A DNA stretch of 64,000 nucleotides from Chiridota heheva (taxonomy: Eukaryota > Echinodermata > Holothuroidea > Apodida > Chiridotidae). The stretch's first letter is position 1. Each line of letters starts with the position of its first letter. The translations under genes and the position numbers were made by a program. The notes under the pieces are model-generated. The model was not told where the DNA came from and did no database searches. It worked only from the letters and a program-made list of their open reading frames with translations. This document shows positions 24,305-35,552 of this stretch, in pieces. The DNA lies in assembly GCA_020152595.1 (NCBI GenBank), contig JAIGNY010000176.1, positions 442,001-506,000 of the forward strand. The letters are read 5' to 3'.

Positions 24305-24590
24305 TGCTATATGGGTGTGTTTTGGTGTGCAGATAATACCTATTGTTTTTGGTGCTGATGTCATCAATGTTAATGAGAAGGTGAGACTATAACTCATATT
24401 TCCACAAACCAATGTCAGATTTAAATCAAACTTGGTATGTTGATAAAAGCAAGGATGATACAGGATACCAGAATGTTGAGTTGTTGACCTCATCATTATT
24501 CATGTCCTACACTCAACGTGTAAGAGCACAACATTTAAAGATACATGATACAAAAATATATAAAAAATGATTATAATCCAAACCATTGGA
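24305..24590. repeat. Dispersed GGTTCCGATG repeat family, right half of the split copy
   Basis: It resumes the interrupted third subunit with ATATGGGTGTG, then ACAAACCAATGTCAGATTTA, AGCAAGGATGATACAGGAT and GTTGAGTTGTTGAC. These match 41870-42080 in order and orientation. Further on, ACGTGTAAGA matches 42230-42280. Confidence 0.88.
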
Positions 24591-25049
24591 AGCACGTCAG
24601 ATTTTTTTGTCTGGTTTTAATTTTAATTTAGTCTGAAAAAATAAAAGTAAAAGTTTGACTCAAACTACAAAATATTAGAACTTAGTCCAACCCCCAAAAT
24701 CTTGAAACTTGAAACACATTTATTGTTTTTTTTCTCTTTAGAAAATGTATAAAGACTCAGTAGGCAGTGTTCCTTGCATAAGCATTGATACAGAATCAAG
24801 TTAACTTTTTCATCTAGGAGATTTTTTTTCTCTGCATTTTGGGCAATTGTTTAAAAGGCCACTCCCACTCACCATTGATTTGGATGAAATGTTTATGCAT
24901 ATTTATTTTGTTCTCTATTTTGTTTTTGTTCTCTTTCTCAACAATTGTCAGAATAATGTAAATATTCTCTTTGCATAATTACTTTAATAAAAAGTGCATT
25001 AAAATGATAAACTTTTATTCTGAAAAAAGTGTTAAAATTCATACTAGTG

Positions 25050-25205
25050 CAATGAAGGCCTATCAGACTGGTGCTTATCCCAGGTTTCCTTGGTGTAAGC
25101 GGATGAGAGTACATGACTCGTGGACAGGAAGCATCGCAGGGTAACACCCCAGCACTGCGGGTACTTATTTGACAGCTGATATTCAACAACTGGAACAAGC
25201 AGTTT
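25050..25205 (-). mobile_element. SINE-like repeat, minus orientation
   Basis: Reverse-complement copy of the SINE-like body, with GGTGCTTATCCCAGGTTTCC, GGATGAGAGTACATGACTC and GCAGGGTAACACCCCAGC. Confidence 0.75.
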
Positions 25206-25429
25206 AGGGTTGTTGTTTTTTTTAGGAAATTTTGACTTCCAACTATAATATATCAGAATTCAGTCAAACCCTCCAAAATCTTGAAACTTGAAACAAAATC
25301 ATTATTTGTTTCTCTTTAAAAATGTAAAGACTCTAAATGGCAATGTTCCTTGTCTTGAGCATTGATACAGAATTGACTTTTTTATCAGACTTTTTCTTTC
25401 TGCATTTTAGACAATTCTATTTAAAATTT

Positions 25430-25695
25430 CTAGGGATTGCAGTAGCCCATAGTTTATGGGGTTGGTATCAAGATCAAATCTCAGCCAGGATGCTGTGCTG
25501 TGTCCTTGATCAATACACTTGATCTCATTTGCTCCTGTTCACTCAGCTGTGGAATGAGTTTTGGCTAGAAAGTTAACATGCGATGGACCGGTGACCCACC
25601 CTGGGGGTTAAAATACTCTCACCTGCTTAGCACCAGGATATAAGCACTGGTTATATTCAGCCCTTGAGGCTTGATGGGATTTAACTTTTTTTAAC
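25430..25695 (+). mobile_element. SINE-like repeat, plus orientation, longest copy
   Basis: It shows GTGTCCTTGATCAATACACT, GATCTCATTTGCTCC, CACTCAGCTGTGGAATGAGT, TGCGATGGACCGGTGACCCA, ACTCTCACCTGCTTAGC and a terminal CTTGATGGGATTTAACTT. It lies 130 bases before the satellite built from related sequence. Confidence 0.8.
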
Positions 25696-25824
25696 TATTT
25701 GAAAGGCCACTTGCACTCTCCAGTTGGATCAAATATGGGATGTTTATTTTTTGCAGTTGTCACCATATTTCTCTTTGCATAATTATCTTAAAAAGTGTAT
25801 TAAAGCTAGAGGTAGAACAATTTA

Positions 25825-28400
25825 TACAACGTAAGTGGATGAGAGCACCTGATTGACACTGAACCAGTCCATCACAGGGTAACTCTTCAGCTGTGCTGCT
25901 GGTACTCATTGATGAGAGCACATGATTCACACTGCCAGTCCATCGCAAGGTAACTTCCTCAGCTGTGCTGCTGGTACTCATGGATGAGAGCACATGATTC
26001 ACACTGTCAGTCCATCTCAGGGTAAGTCCTCAGCTGTGCTGCTGGATGAGAGCACATGATTCACACTAAACCAGTCCATCTCAGGGTAACTCCTCAGCTG
26101 TGCTGCTGGATGAGAGCACATGATTCACACTGAACCCAGTCGATTTTAGGTAGCTCCTCAGCTGTGCTGCTGGTACTCATGGATGAGAGCCCATGATTCA
26201 CTCTGCCAGTCCATTGCAGGGTAACACCTCAGCTGTGCTGCTGGTACCCTGGATGAGAACACATGATTCACACTGAACCAGTCCATCGCAGGGTAAGTCC
26301 TCAGCTGTGCTGCTGGATGAGAGCACATGATTCACACTGAACCCAGTCCATCACATGGTAGCTCCTCAGCTGTGCTGCTGGTTCTTATGGATGAGAGTAC
26401 ATGATTCACACTGCCTGTCCATTGCAGGTAACTCCTCAGCTGTGCTGCTGGATGAGAGCACATGATTCACACTGAACCAGTCCATCGCAGGGTAACTCCT
26501 CAGTGGTGCTGCTGGTACTCATAGATGAGAGCACATGATTCACTTTGCCAGTCCATGGCAGGGTAACTCCTCAGCTGTGCTGCTGGTACTCATTGATGAG
26601 AGCACATGATTCACACTGCCAGTCCATCGCAAGGTAAGTTCCTCAGCTGTGCTGCTGGTACTCATTGATGAGAGCACATGATTCAGTCCATCGCAGGGTA
26701 ACTCCTCAGCTGTGCTGCTGGTACTCATGGATGAGAGCACATGATTCACACTGCCAGTCCATCGCAAGGTAAGTTCCTCAGCTGATGAGCACATGGTAAA
26801 CCAGTCCATCTGATGCTGAGCACATGATTCACACTGAACCCAATCAATTTTAGGTAGCTCCTCAGCTGTGCTGCTGGTACTCATGGATGAGAGCCCATGA
26901 TTCACACTAAACCAGTCCATCGCAAGGTAACTTCCTCAGCTGTGCTGCTGGTACTCATGGATGAGAGTACATGAATCACACTGCCAGTCCAATGCAGGGT
27001 AACTTCCTCAGCTGTGCTGCTGGATGAGAGCACATGATTCACACTGAACCAGTCCATCGCAGGGTAACTCCTCAGCTGTGCTGCTGGTACTCATGGATGA
27101 GAGCACATGATTCACACTGAACCAGTCCATCTCAGGGTAACTCCTCAGCTGTGCTGCTGGTACTCATGGATGAGAGTACATGATTCACACTGCCAGTCCA
27201 TTGCAGGGTAACTTCCTCAGCTGTGCTGCTGGATGAGTGCACATGATTCACACTGAACCAGTCCATCGCAGGGTAACTCCTCAGCTGTGCTGCTGGTACT
27301 CATGAATGAGAGCACATGATTCACACTGAACCAAGTCCATCTCAGGGTAACTCCTCAGCTGTGCTGCTGGTACTTAGGATAAGTACATGATTCACACTGC
27401 CAGTCCATCGCAGGTAACTCCTCAGCTGTGCTGCTGGATGAGAGCACATGATTCACACTGAACGAGTCCATCACAGGGTAACTCCTCAGCGGTGCTGCTG
27501 ATACTCCTGGATGAGAGCACATGATTCACTCTGCCAGTCCATCGCAGGGTAACTCCTCATCTGTGCTGCTGGTACTCATTGATGAGAGCACATGATTCAC
27601 ACTGAACCAGTTCATCGCAGGGTAACTCCTCAGCTGTGCTGCTGGTACTCATGGATGAGAGCACATGATTCACACTGCCAGTCCATCGCAGGGTAGCTGA
27701 GGTGTTACTCATGGATGAGAGCACATGATTCACACTGAACCAGTCTATAGCAGGGTAACTCCTCAGCTGTGCTGCTGGTACTTATGGATGAGAGCACATG
27801 ATTCACACTGCCAGTCTATCGCAGGGTAACACCTCAGCTGTGCTGCTGGTACTCATTGATGAGAGCACATGATTCATGGATGAGAGCACATGATTCACAC
27901 TGCCATTCCATCAGCTGTGCTGCTGGTACTCATGAATGAGAGCACATGATTCATACTGCCATTCCATCGCAGGGTAACTTCTCAGCTGTGTTGCTGGTAC
28001 TCATGGATGAGAGCAGATGATTCACACTGCCAGTCCATTGCAGGGTAACTTCCTTAGCTGTGCTGCTGGATGAGAGCACATTATTCACACTGCCAGTCCA
28101 TCAGAGCGTAACTTCTCAGCTGTGCTGCTGGTACTCATGGATGAGAGCACATGATTCACACTGCCTATCCATCGCAGGGTAACCTCTCATCCCTGCTGCT
28201 GGTACTCATGGATGAGAGCACATGATTCACACTGCCAGTCCATCGCAGGGTAAGTCCTCAGCTGTGCTGCTGGTACTCATGGATGAGAGCACATGATTCA
28301 CACTGCCTATCCATCGCAGGGTAACCTCTCATCCCTGCTGCTGGTACTCTTGGATGAGAGCACATGATTCGCACTGAACCAGTCCATCACATGGTAGCGT
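25825..28400 (-). repeat. About 73-bp satellite derived from a SINE-like segment
   Basis: Roughly 35-40 copies, about 58-75 bp each. The unit runs GATGAGAGCACATGATTCAC, ACTGAACCAGTCCATCGCAG, GGTAACTCCTCAGCTGTGCT, GCTGGTACTCATG. Units alternate between long forms with TACTCAT and short forms without it, and between ACTGAACCAGTCC and ACTGCCAGTCC. Each word is found in the minus-orientation SINE-like copies at 18685-18842 and 25050-25205, so the array appears to be a tandem amplification of part of that SINE. It generates artificial open frames. Confidence 0.92.
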
Positions 28401-28709
28401 CCAGGGTATTTAATAACTTTCATTAGTCCTAAATCTTAGTCACTGAAATTCATGGGTAATTTTTCACCTGCTAGAATTTTATTGTGGGGCATGGAAAACA
28501 ATCCAAGCATTTTGGTCAGAACTTTCCATAGAAGTATTTCATCAATAAAATGAACTGTTTGATCATTCTATTACACCAAGTAATCAATCAATTATAGAAC
28601 CTACTTTAGCTTTTCTGCTTCCAAAGAATTTATGCTTTGCACAAGGTAAGGCCGCTTAATTTGTTTTTTGATCGCTTATGACATCTTGTCTTTTCTCAAT
28701 TTCTTGAAG

Positions 28710-28813
28710 GGAATCAGGTACCTTTTTTTTGCTGATAATTTGTGGACGTATACTTATCTGGGAGCTACATTTGCTGGGGAGACATTACCTAGAAGCACAG
28801 ATAAGTATCACAG
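28710..28813 (+). CDS. ST6GALNAC1/2-like: ST6GalNAc-1/2-like sialyltransferase, inter-motif exon
   Basis: The acceptor is TTCTTGAAG at 28709 and the donor is CACAG|GTAAAC at 28813/28814. The exon starts in phase 0, continuing directly from the exon ending at 14232, and ends with two bases of an Arg codon. The peptide begins GIRYLFFADNLWTYTYLGAT, corresponding to the VRYLHFLE..RDYEWLEAL segment that follows motif L in ST6GalNAc-1/2 proteins. The intron before it is about 14.5 kb and full of repeats. An alternative frame across the exon also stays open, but only this frame joins both neighbours in phase and matches the family. Confidence 0.88.
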
Positions 28814-29143
28814 GTAAACAATACCGAATTTGTTAACTTACGCAACTCATTGTACGTTTGTATGTACATACAAACCAGGGACAGGTCAACCAATGTTAAA
28901 GCATGCAGACTCTACAGGGAGATAGGGAGGGGTGTACTTATATGTATGTATATGCAATAAGACTGACATTTAATACCCCTTCTGATAAACAGTTTTAGTA
29001 CCGATACTATTCATTCTTAAATGTTCATGGCGGATGAGTTAAAAAAAAATGTGTGGTTTGGTTATCTGCATGCTCATTTGGGTTCATGCTTACATGTTGC
29101 ATATAGAGTTTATTTGTCAATTTTTTGTTTGTTTTTCTTTTAG

Positions 29144-29227
29144 GTCACCAATGAAGTTTCCTGTGAAGTTGACACCAGACATCGTTAAAATAATTCATCC
29201 AGATTTTGAAAGATATCTAAAATGGAG
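29144..29227 (+). CDS. ST6GALNAC1/2-like: ST6GalNAc-1/2-like sialyltransferase, pre-motif S exon
   Basis: A polypyrimidine acceptor (TTTTTCTTTTAG, 29143) and a GGAG|GTAAAA donor (29227/29228) bound 84 bases in phase with both neighbours. The peptide includes KFPVKLTPDIVKIIHPDFER and ends YLKW plus a split Ser/Arg codon. The HPDF.RY block is typical of the segment just before sialylmotif S in ST6GalNAc-1/2 (LLHPDFLRY-type). The intron upstream is only 330 bases. Confidence 0.92.
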
Positions 29228-29309
29228 GTAAAATTATTTTATTTTTTTGCTTCAAATTTTACTAAATTGCATCAGCAACGTTATATACTGTATTCAACCT
29301 AATAAGCAC

Positions 29310-29920
29310 CCATGCTCGGGGGATTCATACAGTACTGTTTGAACCGCTCTAGTGCAGACATACGCACAGGAACTAGCCCTACAATAACCATCACAAAACC
29401 GTTGTGAGTGTTAGACCCCAATTGAGACTTCAAATTACCTGTTAGGTTGGAAATTATTATTCGTTCATGATGGCGTGTGTATGTATGTGTGTATGCATTT
29501 GTATGCCATACATCTCCAAGGACCTGAACCTGTTTAACCTCGACCATCCGAACACTAAATTTCCATCCGAGAGCTCAAATACCGAAGAATTTGCATGCAA
29601 ATGCATTAGAGGGGGTCTAACGTAATTTTAAAAAGGTCTACGTTCAACATGATGTATGAATCTAAGTGATGGTGGTAGCACACGTGTCTGGTCAAGTCCT
29701 CACAAGCTTCTTGAATTTCAGAATGTGTGTGTTGGTATTACTATGCTGCTGAGGACCTAAACATGTTAAACAATCGATTGACTGAGGACTTGCAAACAGG
29801 CAAAGTACTTGAAAACCGATAGAGGACTTTCAATATGGGTCCTCGGAAGAATTTGCATGCAAATGTATCAGAAACTTCAAAGGTGGATTCTGTCGTAATT
29901 TAAGCTATGTTCTTCATTAG
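29310..29920. repeat. Two diverged copies of an intronic repeat with an octamer palindrome
   Basis: Two related segments (about 29400-29640 and 29660-29920) share AGGACCT..AC.TGTT, GAAGAATTTGCATGCAAATG and a CGTAATTTA end. The perfect 14-base palindrome ATTTGCATGCAAAT occurs at 29589-29602 and 29851-29864 and contains two overlapping octamer words. Confidence 0.7.
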
Positions 29921-29984
29921 AACCTTTTTATTTTTCATAATTTTTTTATCAAATCATATATGGCATACAAGTATATGTGTGTTT

Positions 29985-30160
29985 GTGACAGCCAGTTCGT
30001 AAACGCGATATCTCAAGAACGATGCACTGGATTCATGTCATGTTTGGTACACAGATAGCCCATGGTCTGTAGATGTGCCGTAATGTTTTGGATGATGATG
30101 TCATGCATATTAATGAGTAGGTGGGGCTTAAAGTAAAAATCTTGAAATGTCGATTTTTTT
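29985..30160. repeat. Dispersed GGTTCCGATG family, partial copy
   Basis: One subunit only: AACGCGATATCTCAAGAACG, TGGTCTGTAGATGTGCC, TGATGTCATGCATATTAATG, GTAGGTGGGGCTTAAAGTAA. The stretch 30165-30890 is intron without further recognised features. Confidence 0.8.
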
Positions 30161-30895
30161 CAACAACCACACATCTGTTTTCTATCTATATCCATGGAAG
30201 GGCATCCATATTTCAATTACAGACGACTGAAAAATATGGATTCAAGTTTCATACATGCCCTCTGGTTGCCAAATTACTAGTAAAAAAGACTGCTTAGGAG
30301 GGACTTTCACTGTCCCAGTAAATAAATCTTAAAGTATTCATTCATTGGTTAATCAATTTTCCATGTTTTGTCTTATTTGAAAAAATATTTTCAATTAATG
30401 AATTTTTTATCAATATTATCATTGTACATAGAGGGGGGAATGACCTCACTCACCCTTTAATATTATAAACTTCCTACAACAGTCATTTTTGTAATACATT
30501 TCTGAATAGAACAAGATGAAAATAGTTTCTGTACAGTTGTATTATCTTTTTGCCCTCTATCATACAAGAAGTAACATTTAAAGATATGTAGACATGTAGC
30601 AAAAACTTTGTATAAAATGTACTTACAAACCATGAAAACAGCATAAAGCCTCATCAAAATATGTTGAAAAGTCATTTTAAAACTCGGATACCTAATTAGC
30701 ATAAGTTGTGCATTTATTAACGTAAAAACTTAAAAATACCTTTGTCACCATTTAAAGATTGATCTGCTCGGTTTTAATGCTCCTCCATCTGGATAGAAAA
30801 ATTTATACTTGTCCATATACCTTTAAAACTTATCCATTTAAGGTTGACATTGTAGATTAGCAACACTCATATTTCTTTCTCTTTTGTCACCATAG

Positions 30896-30986
30896 CTGGG
30901 TAAACTCCACCCACCAACACAAGGATATCCACCGACCGACAACCGGAGCGATCATGTTGTTAGCAGCTCTCCACACCTGTGACGAG
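30896..30986 (+). CDS. ST6GALNAC1/2-like: ST6GalNAc-1/2-like sialyltransferase, sialylmotif S exon
   Basis: The acceptor is GTCACCATAG at 30895 and the donor is GACGAG|GTACCT at 30986/30987. One base completes the split codon, then 30 codons follow, ending in phase 0. The peptide includes HRPTTGAIMLLAALHTCDE, the core of sialylmotif S that binds donor and acceptor; the remaining YGF part is encoded by the next exon. The RPTTGA form and LAALHTCD are diagnostic of the ST6GalNAc-1/2 branch. A VNSTH sequon just before the motif is a possible N-glycosylation site. Two downstream exons (39678 and 49631) can both be joined to this donor in frame. Confidence 0.96.
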
Positions 30987-31131
30987 GTACCTGTATATCT
31001 TTAAAACTAAAATGGTTGTGTTATGCCATGTAAGCTCCTGTTGGGGTTTAGCATGTATCTAGATACCATTTAAAGGTGATGAGTGTTTGTGTTAGGTGGG
31101 TTATTTTGCATGCCATGGGTAAATTTTGTCT

Positions 31132-31215
31132 TAGTGGTCTAGTGGTCATATATAGCATCAGTTTGGCAAGCCAGAGGTTCCAGGTTCAATCCCTGGTGGT
31201 GAGTCTTCATTCACC
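31132..31215 (+). mobile_element. tRNA-derived SINE head or tRNA-like sequence
   Basis: A box-A-like TGGTCTAGTGG (31136-31146) and a perfect box-B GGTTCAATCCC lie at tRNA spacing, with a paired T-arm CCAGG..CCTGG. The anticodon arm does not fold cleanly and the sequence continues without a tRNA terminator, so a tRNA-derived SINE is more likely than a working tRNA gene. From 31260 to 31770 I see only A+T-rich intron. Confidence 0.6.
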
Positions 31216-31773
31216 AATATTTCACAAATGGCTGTGGACATCTCTATATAACCTTAGCTGTTGTGAAGGGAATGTGAAATACCCAGTTTACCCACGATAT
31301 CCAAGGGATGTAAAATACTTAATCTGATTTGGGAAACAAAAGTAAAATAGCCCTCCGAACGAATCTGGTGATAAGGGATTATAGCATCTTTAACTGTCTG
31401 TCCATCCATTCTTCCACATCCATTATACCACATGGATTGATCAACTATGGGCAACAAAAGATTTCTGCCCTTGGAAAGGAATTCCACCTATTTTTGTGGC
31501 TTGCTTGAAAGGCAGTTTATATAATGGAGACTCTACCCCAAAAGATTTTCCAACTATTTTTGCCTAGCATGAAAGAAATGTCAAACAACAGAGCCAGCCT
31601 GACGCCTCTAAAGAATTTGAATTTGTCTTGGGCATGAATAGAAATATAAGGCCCGTTGTCATAAGTGGACGCCCTTTCAATGTGAGTATACCGCGAGATC
31701 TCTGCCAGGTTCTTAACAATAGACCTTCCATAGCAACCCACGCTTATCCGCCGCGCGAAAGACGCTACCATTA

Positions 31774-32915
31774 TTGGTTCCGATGGGATAGCATCAGGAA
31801 CGTATGTATGCAGATGCTACCATTATTGGTTCCAATGCGAAATCAGCAGCAACCTATGCGGTTATGATGGCATGTGGGTGTGTGGGTATGTGTGGATGTA
31901 TGTGATGGTCAGCTCGTAATGATATCTCAAGAATGGTATTGTGGATTTCATGTCATATGTGGTATACCTACAGTCCATGGTCCGTAGATGTGGTACACTG
32001 TTTTTGGTGGTGATGTCATGCATATTAATGAGTAGGCGGGGATTGATAAAAAAAAGATTGAAATGCTTCTTATTTTGGGCGCATAATTTGTTTTGTTTAT
32101 ATTTGGTACAGTTATGATGTTAGCTAGTGTGTACATGTTCATGATATGAAAACGTTGAATTTCATTAATATGCATAGAAGGGAGGTGAGGGGTGAATATG
32201 ATTTTGCTGAAAAGAGCTTGTAAACAGATATCTAAAGAACGATAAACTGGATTCAAGTCATGTGGTACACAGATAGCTCATGGTCTGTAGATGTGCCCTA
32301 TTGATTTTGGTGGCGATGACATGCATATTAATTAGTAGGCGGGGCTTAATGTAAAAATCTCGATATGCCTATATTTTAACAACTGTATATAACTTTTTTT
32401 TCTTCATATTTGGTACAGTTATGATGTTTGCTTGTGTGTACATGTTCATAGTATAAAAACTTGAATTTCATTAATTTGCATAATGGGCGGGGCATAATAT
32501 GATTTTGCTGAAAAAAAGCTTTTAATCACAGTATCTAAAGAATGATAAACTGGATTCAAGTCATATGTGATACACAGATATCCCATAGTCTGTGGATGTG
32601 CCTCATTGGTTTTGATCGTGATACCTTGCATATTAATGAGTAAATGGGGTTTAATCTAAAATTCTTCAAGTATGATACATGAGCAAGCGTATGTCTTGTT
32701 TTACATCATACTTGCTATGATAATGTTAATTATTGTGCACATGCTAGTGTTGTCAATAGGTATGTCTATTTTACTGATCTGCATCATGCATGGTGGTCGT
32801 GGCTTATGAATAAATATCCTGGAACAAATATTTCATGATATGCAATGAAATGACAGTTAATACAAAACTTGCACATCAATCAGCATATGACATAAAGCAT
32901 CGGAACCACAAAACT
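31774..32915. repeat. Dispersed GGTTCCGATG repeat family, fullest copy
   Basis: It starts TTGGTTCCGATGGGATAGC and ends GCATCGGAACCACAAAA, so 11-base inverted ends (TGGTTCCGATG-type) bound about 1.1 kb. Inside are three to four diverged subunits, each with a GATATCTAAAGAACGATAAA-type start, a TGGTCTGTAGATGTG core and a CATGCATATTAATGAGTAGG end. A 52-base duplication of GCTACCATTATTGGTTCC occurs at the left end (31763 and 31815). No coding potential. Confidence 0.8.
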
Positions 32916-32929
32916 TTTTGGTTCTGGTA

Positions 32930-35511
32930 TTCACTACATAATGCAAACATGCACTTCCTGTTTCTCGTATGTGTGTGAGGTACTATTAAAATGAAGAAAT
33001 AAAGCAGTCACAATCATATCTTAAATATTGATATTTGTCCCGTGTTTTATTCAAACATAATGTGCTCTGAAAGGAATGAATTATTAACACGATAAGAAAA
33101 TTATATCTTTCCTGTATTTTCTTTGTCTGTCAAAAAACCTTCTGTTTCATGAGGAACAAAAACATAAACAACATGCTGCCAAGTTTGTTTGGAATTTAAA
33201 GAAACAAATATATGAAATATTCTGGAATTTCTTTTTGAAATTTATTTCCCTAATTGTGTTTCATTTGACTTGTTGGAATTGTTTACCATTATTGATGAAG
33301 AAATTACTACTGTGCTCCCTCTTGAACTGTATTTTCAACCATCCATGTGTAAATAAGTTATTTGCAACCACCTACCTGGTATGCGCAAGGCCACCTATTT
33401 GTTATACTTCTAGCCACGGGAAGAAAGTTCCATTGTACCATGGAATTAAAAGTGGAAAACTCGTAAGTATATCTCAAATTCCTTTCTTGAAAGTACATAA
33501 TTTTGGTTATTTTTCCTTCAAAATAGTTCTTTACACATGTCGGAAAATTATTAAGAAATTAAAAAACTCGGTTTGATGTGTACTTAAATCAAGTATGAAT
33601 ATCACCTCCCTGATGTATTTAGCGGTATCTCCATTAAAGTTCTCAATGAAGCTTGTCCATGTGTTGTTCAATAAACTGAGTTACCAGGGTCTGTGCCGGA
33701 TCTAGTTTCATGTGAAGTAATGTGAGAGTTTGAGGTATAATGAAATTTTTCAAACATTATGTTAGTATGTACACAAGCGGGAATTCTGCAAAAATTGATA
33801 GCTCGTGTGAATTTTCCGAGGTCCTCAGTGCTGGAAATACTTTGGAAGGTATGATGGGATTTTCCAAACATTGGTGTTTCAGATACATTTATATTTGCAT
33901 ATTTATTGACCAACCAAATGCAGTAAAGCTGGACATGAATACGATATTTTGCTGAGCTAGGATTGCCATAGAAAAATGTAAGCAAGCAGTGTAGCGCGGA
34001 TGTGAGGTACCTGATTAGAGGGGAGGGGGCGGGGGGCAGCCATAGGTGTATGAGAAGGCATTTTACAGGGGGCGGAAGGTGTTTGCCCTGAAAATTTTCA
34101 ACTTGCCCTGATTGTTAAATATTTGATCAGATTAATCTGTCAGAAGGTCAGTGGATTTTAAATAAATCTACGCTCATTTGGTTAAATTTGCTGGAAAAAT
34201 AAAGTGTCAGTGCCCTAAAAATGACATTTTATTGCTCAGGCAGGGGGTAGTGGGCGGGGGTTGCTTTCCTCCCAGAGCCCCTGCCTAGTATGCCTATGGG
34301 GACAGCATTGAGCAAGGGTGGTTGTGGCTACAGGAAGAGGGGTACATGTTAAAAATCATCCATCTTTTTTTCTTGGTATTTCTTGTCCCCATGCAGTTAG
34401 CTAGTAGAGTTTAAAAATATTGGATGTAATCAATAGCTTATACAAGTGTGTAATTAAAAATGCCACGGTCGTGGAGAACAAATTTTATTTATACAACAGG
34501 AGACGAGAAATTATATTTGGGGTGGAGAGGGGGAATATCCTTATAATGGGGGGGGGGAGGGGGAAACGGAGGGTATTCCTATAAATGTTATATATATATA
34601 ATATATATATATATCCCCGCTTTGTAAGTTCTTACAAAGTGGGGACAGATTTAATGCACCCCCACCCCAACACACATCTTAGGCTATTGTAAGCATATGC
34701 TTTTTAAATACATTTTAATCTCAAAATTTGGTATATACTCTATTAAACTTTCTCCTTGCCCACGCTGTGTGTTGGGAGTGTGCATGGCTTGGGGGAGGGG
34801 GAGACTCGCCAATAATTACGGCCTTGAGTGTTTGATAATTGTAATCCCGGGGACATACAAGCATAACTATGCTTCCTTCTTTGATATAAGTAAATATCTT
34901 TTTGAATTCCTATGGCAGACTTGACATGAAATGCGAGGAACAAGAGTGAAGAAAAGAACAAAATCGTGCAGAACGAAAAAAGAAACTCATTAATAAAAGT
35001 AAATATGAAGCAAATGTAAATTAGGAAACCACTGTTGCATGCTTAACAGTACAGAATTCAAATAAATGATACAAGAATAAAGTATACTTATCTACCTAAA
35101 AAGAAAGAAATGAGTCAGAATATACATTAGATTTTCATGGAATAAAAGAAGGAAATATGTCCAAACTTTTGTACACAGTAAACTTTAAAGAAACTTCACC
35201 ATTTCAATACTTCTTGAAAACAGAGGTGGGGGGGAGGAAGAAAGGGATTTCATGGTCATCGGTATTCACAAACTGAGGGCCTTTTATATGCAGCATACCA
35301 CAGTACCTCTGTTATTTAAGAATAGTGACAGTTGAAAAAAACTTGTAACAAAAGTTATAAGCTGTTTTGTATTCATTTTAATGTAGGAGTTAATGGAGGT
35401 TTCCACCATGTAACGGTTGATTACCGACGTTATAGGAGAACTAAGGTCAGTTTGATTGCAGCATATTCTGAACAAATACATTTTTGAAACAAAATTACTA
35501 ACATTAGCAAT

Positions 35512-35552
<41 letters not shown>

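Larger units (their letters stand above)
19292..24306. mobile_element. 5-kb insertion with about 350-bp diverged terminal inverted repeats
   Basis: The left end (19292 on) reads CACTCAATCCGAAGAATAG and the right end (24306 back) is the complement of CACCCAATCCGAATAATGG. Similarity between the two arms continues inward for roughly 350 bases, to about 19645 and 23955, sharing CTTAACTTTTT, TACCAACGTTACC, GGCTAAAATACAGTAA and GGCTTTATTTAAAG. The insertion cleanly splits a dispersed repeat whose intact copy is at 41.8-42.1 kb. An A+T-rich target duplication such as TATA is possible, but the exact ends are unclear. The interior has no transposase-like frame, so it is a non-autonomous or decayed DNA transposon, possibly carrying nested inserts. 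Confidence 0.82.

Noticed and set aside
25760-26920. Ser/Thr-rich repeated frames on the minus strand
   Set aside because: They arise from the 73-base SINE-derived satellite. Unit length varies and breaks the frame repeatedly.
31132-31215. Functional tRNA gene
   Set aside because: The anticodon arm does not form a proper stem and no T-run terminator follows; a SINE head is more likely.
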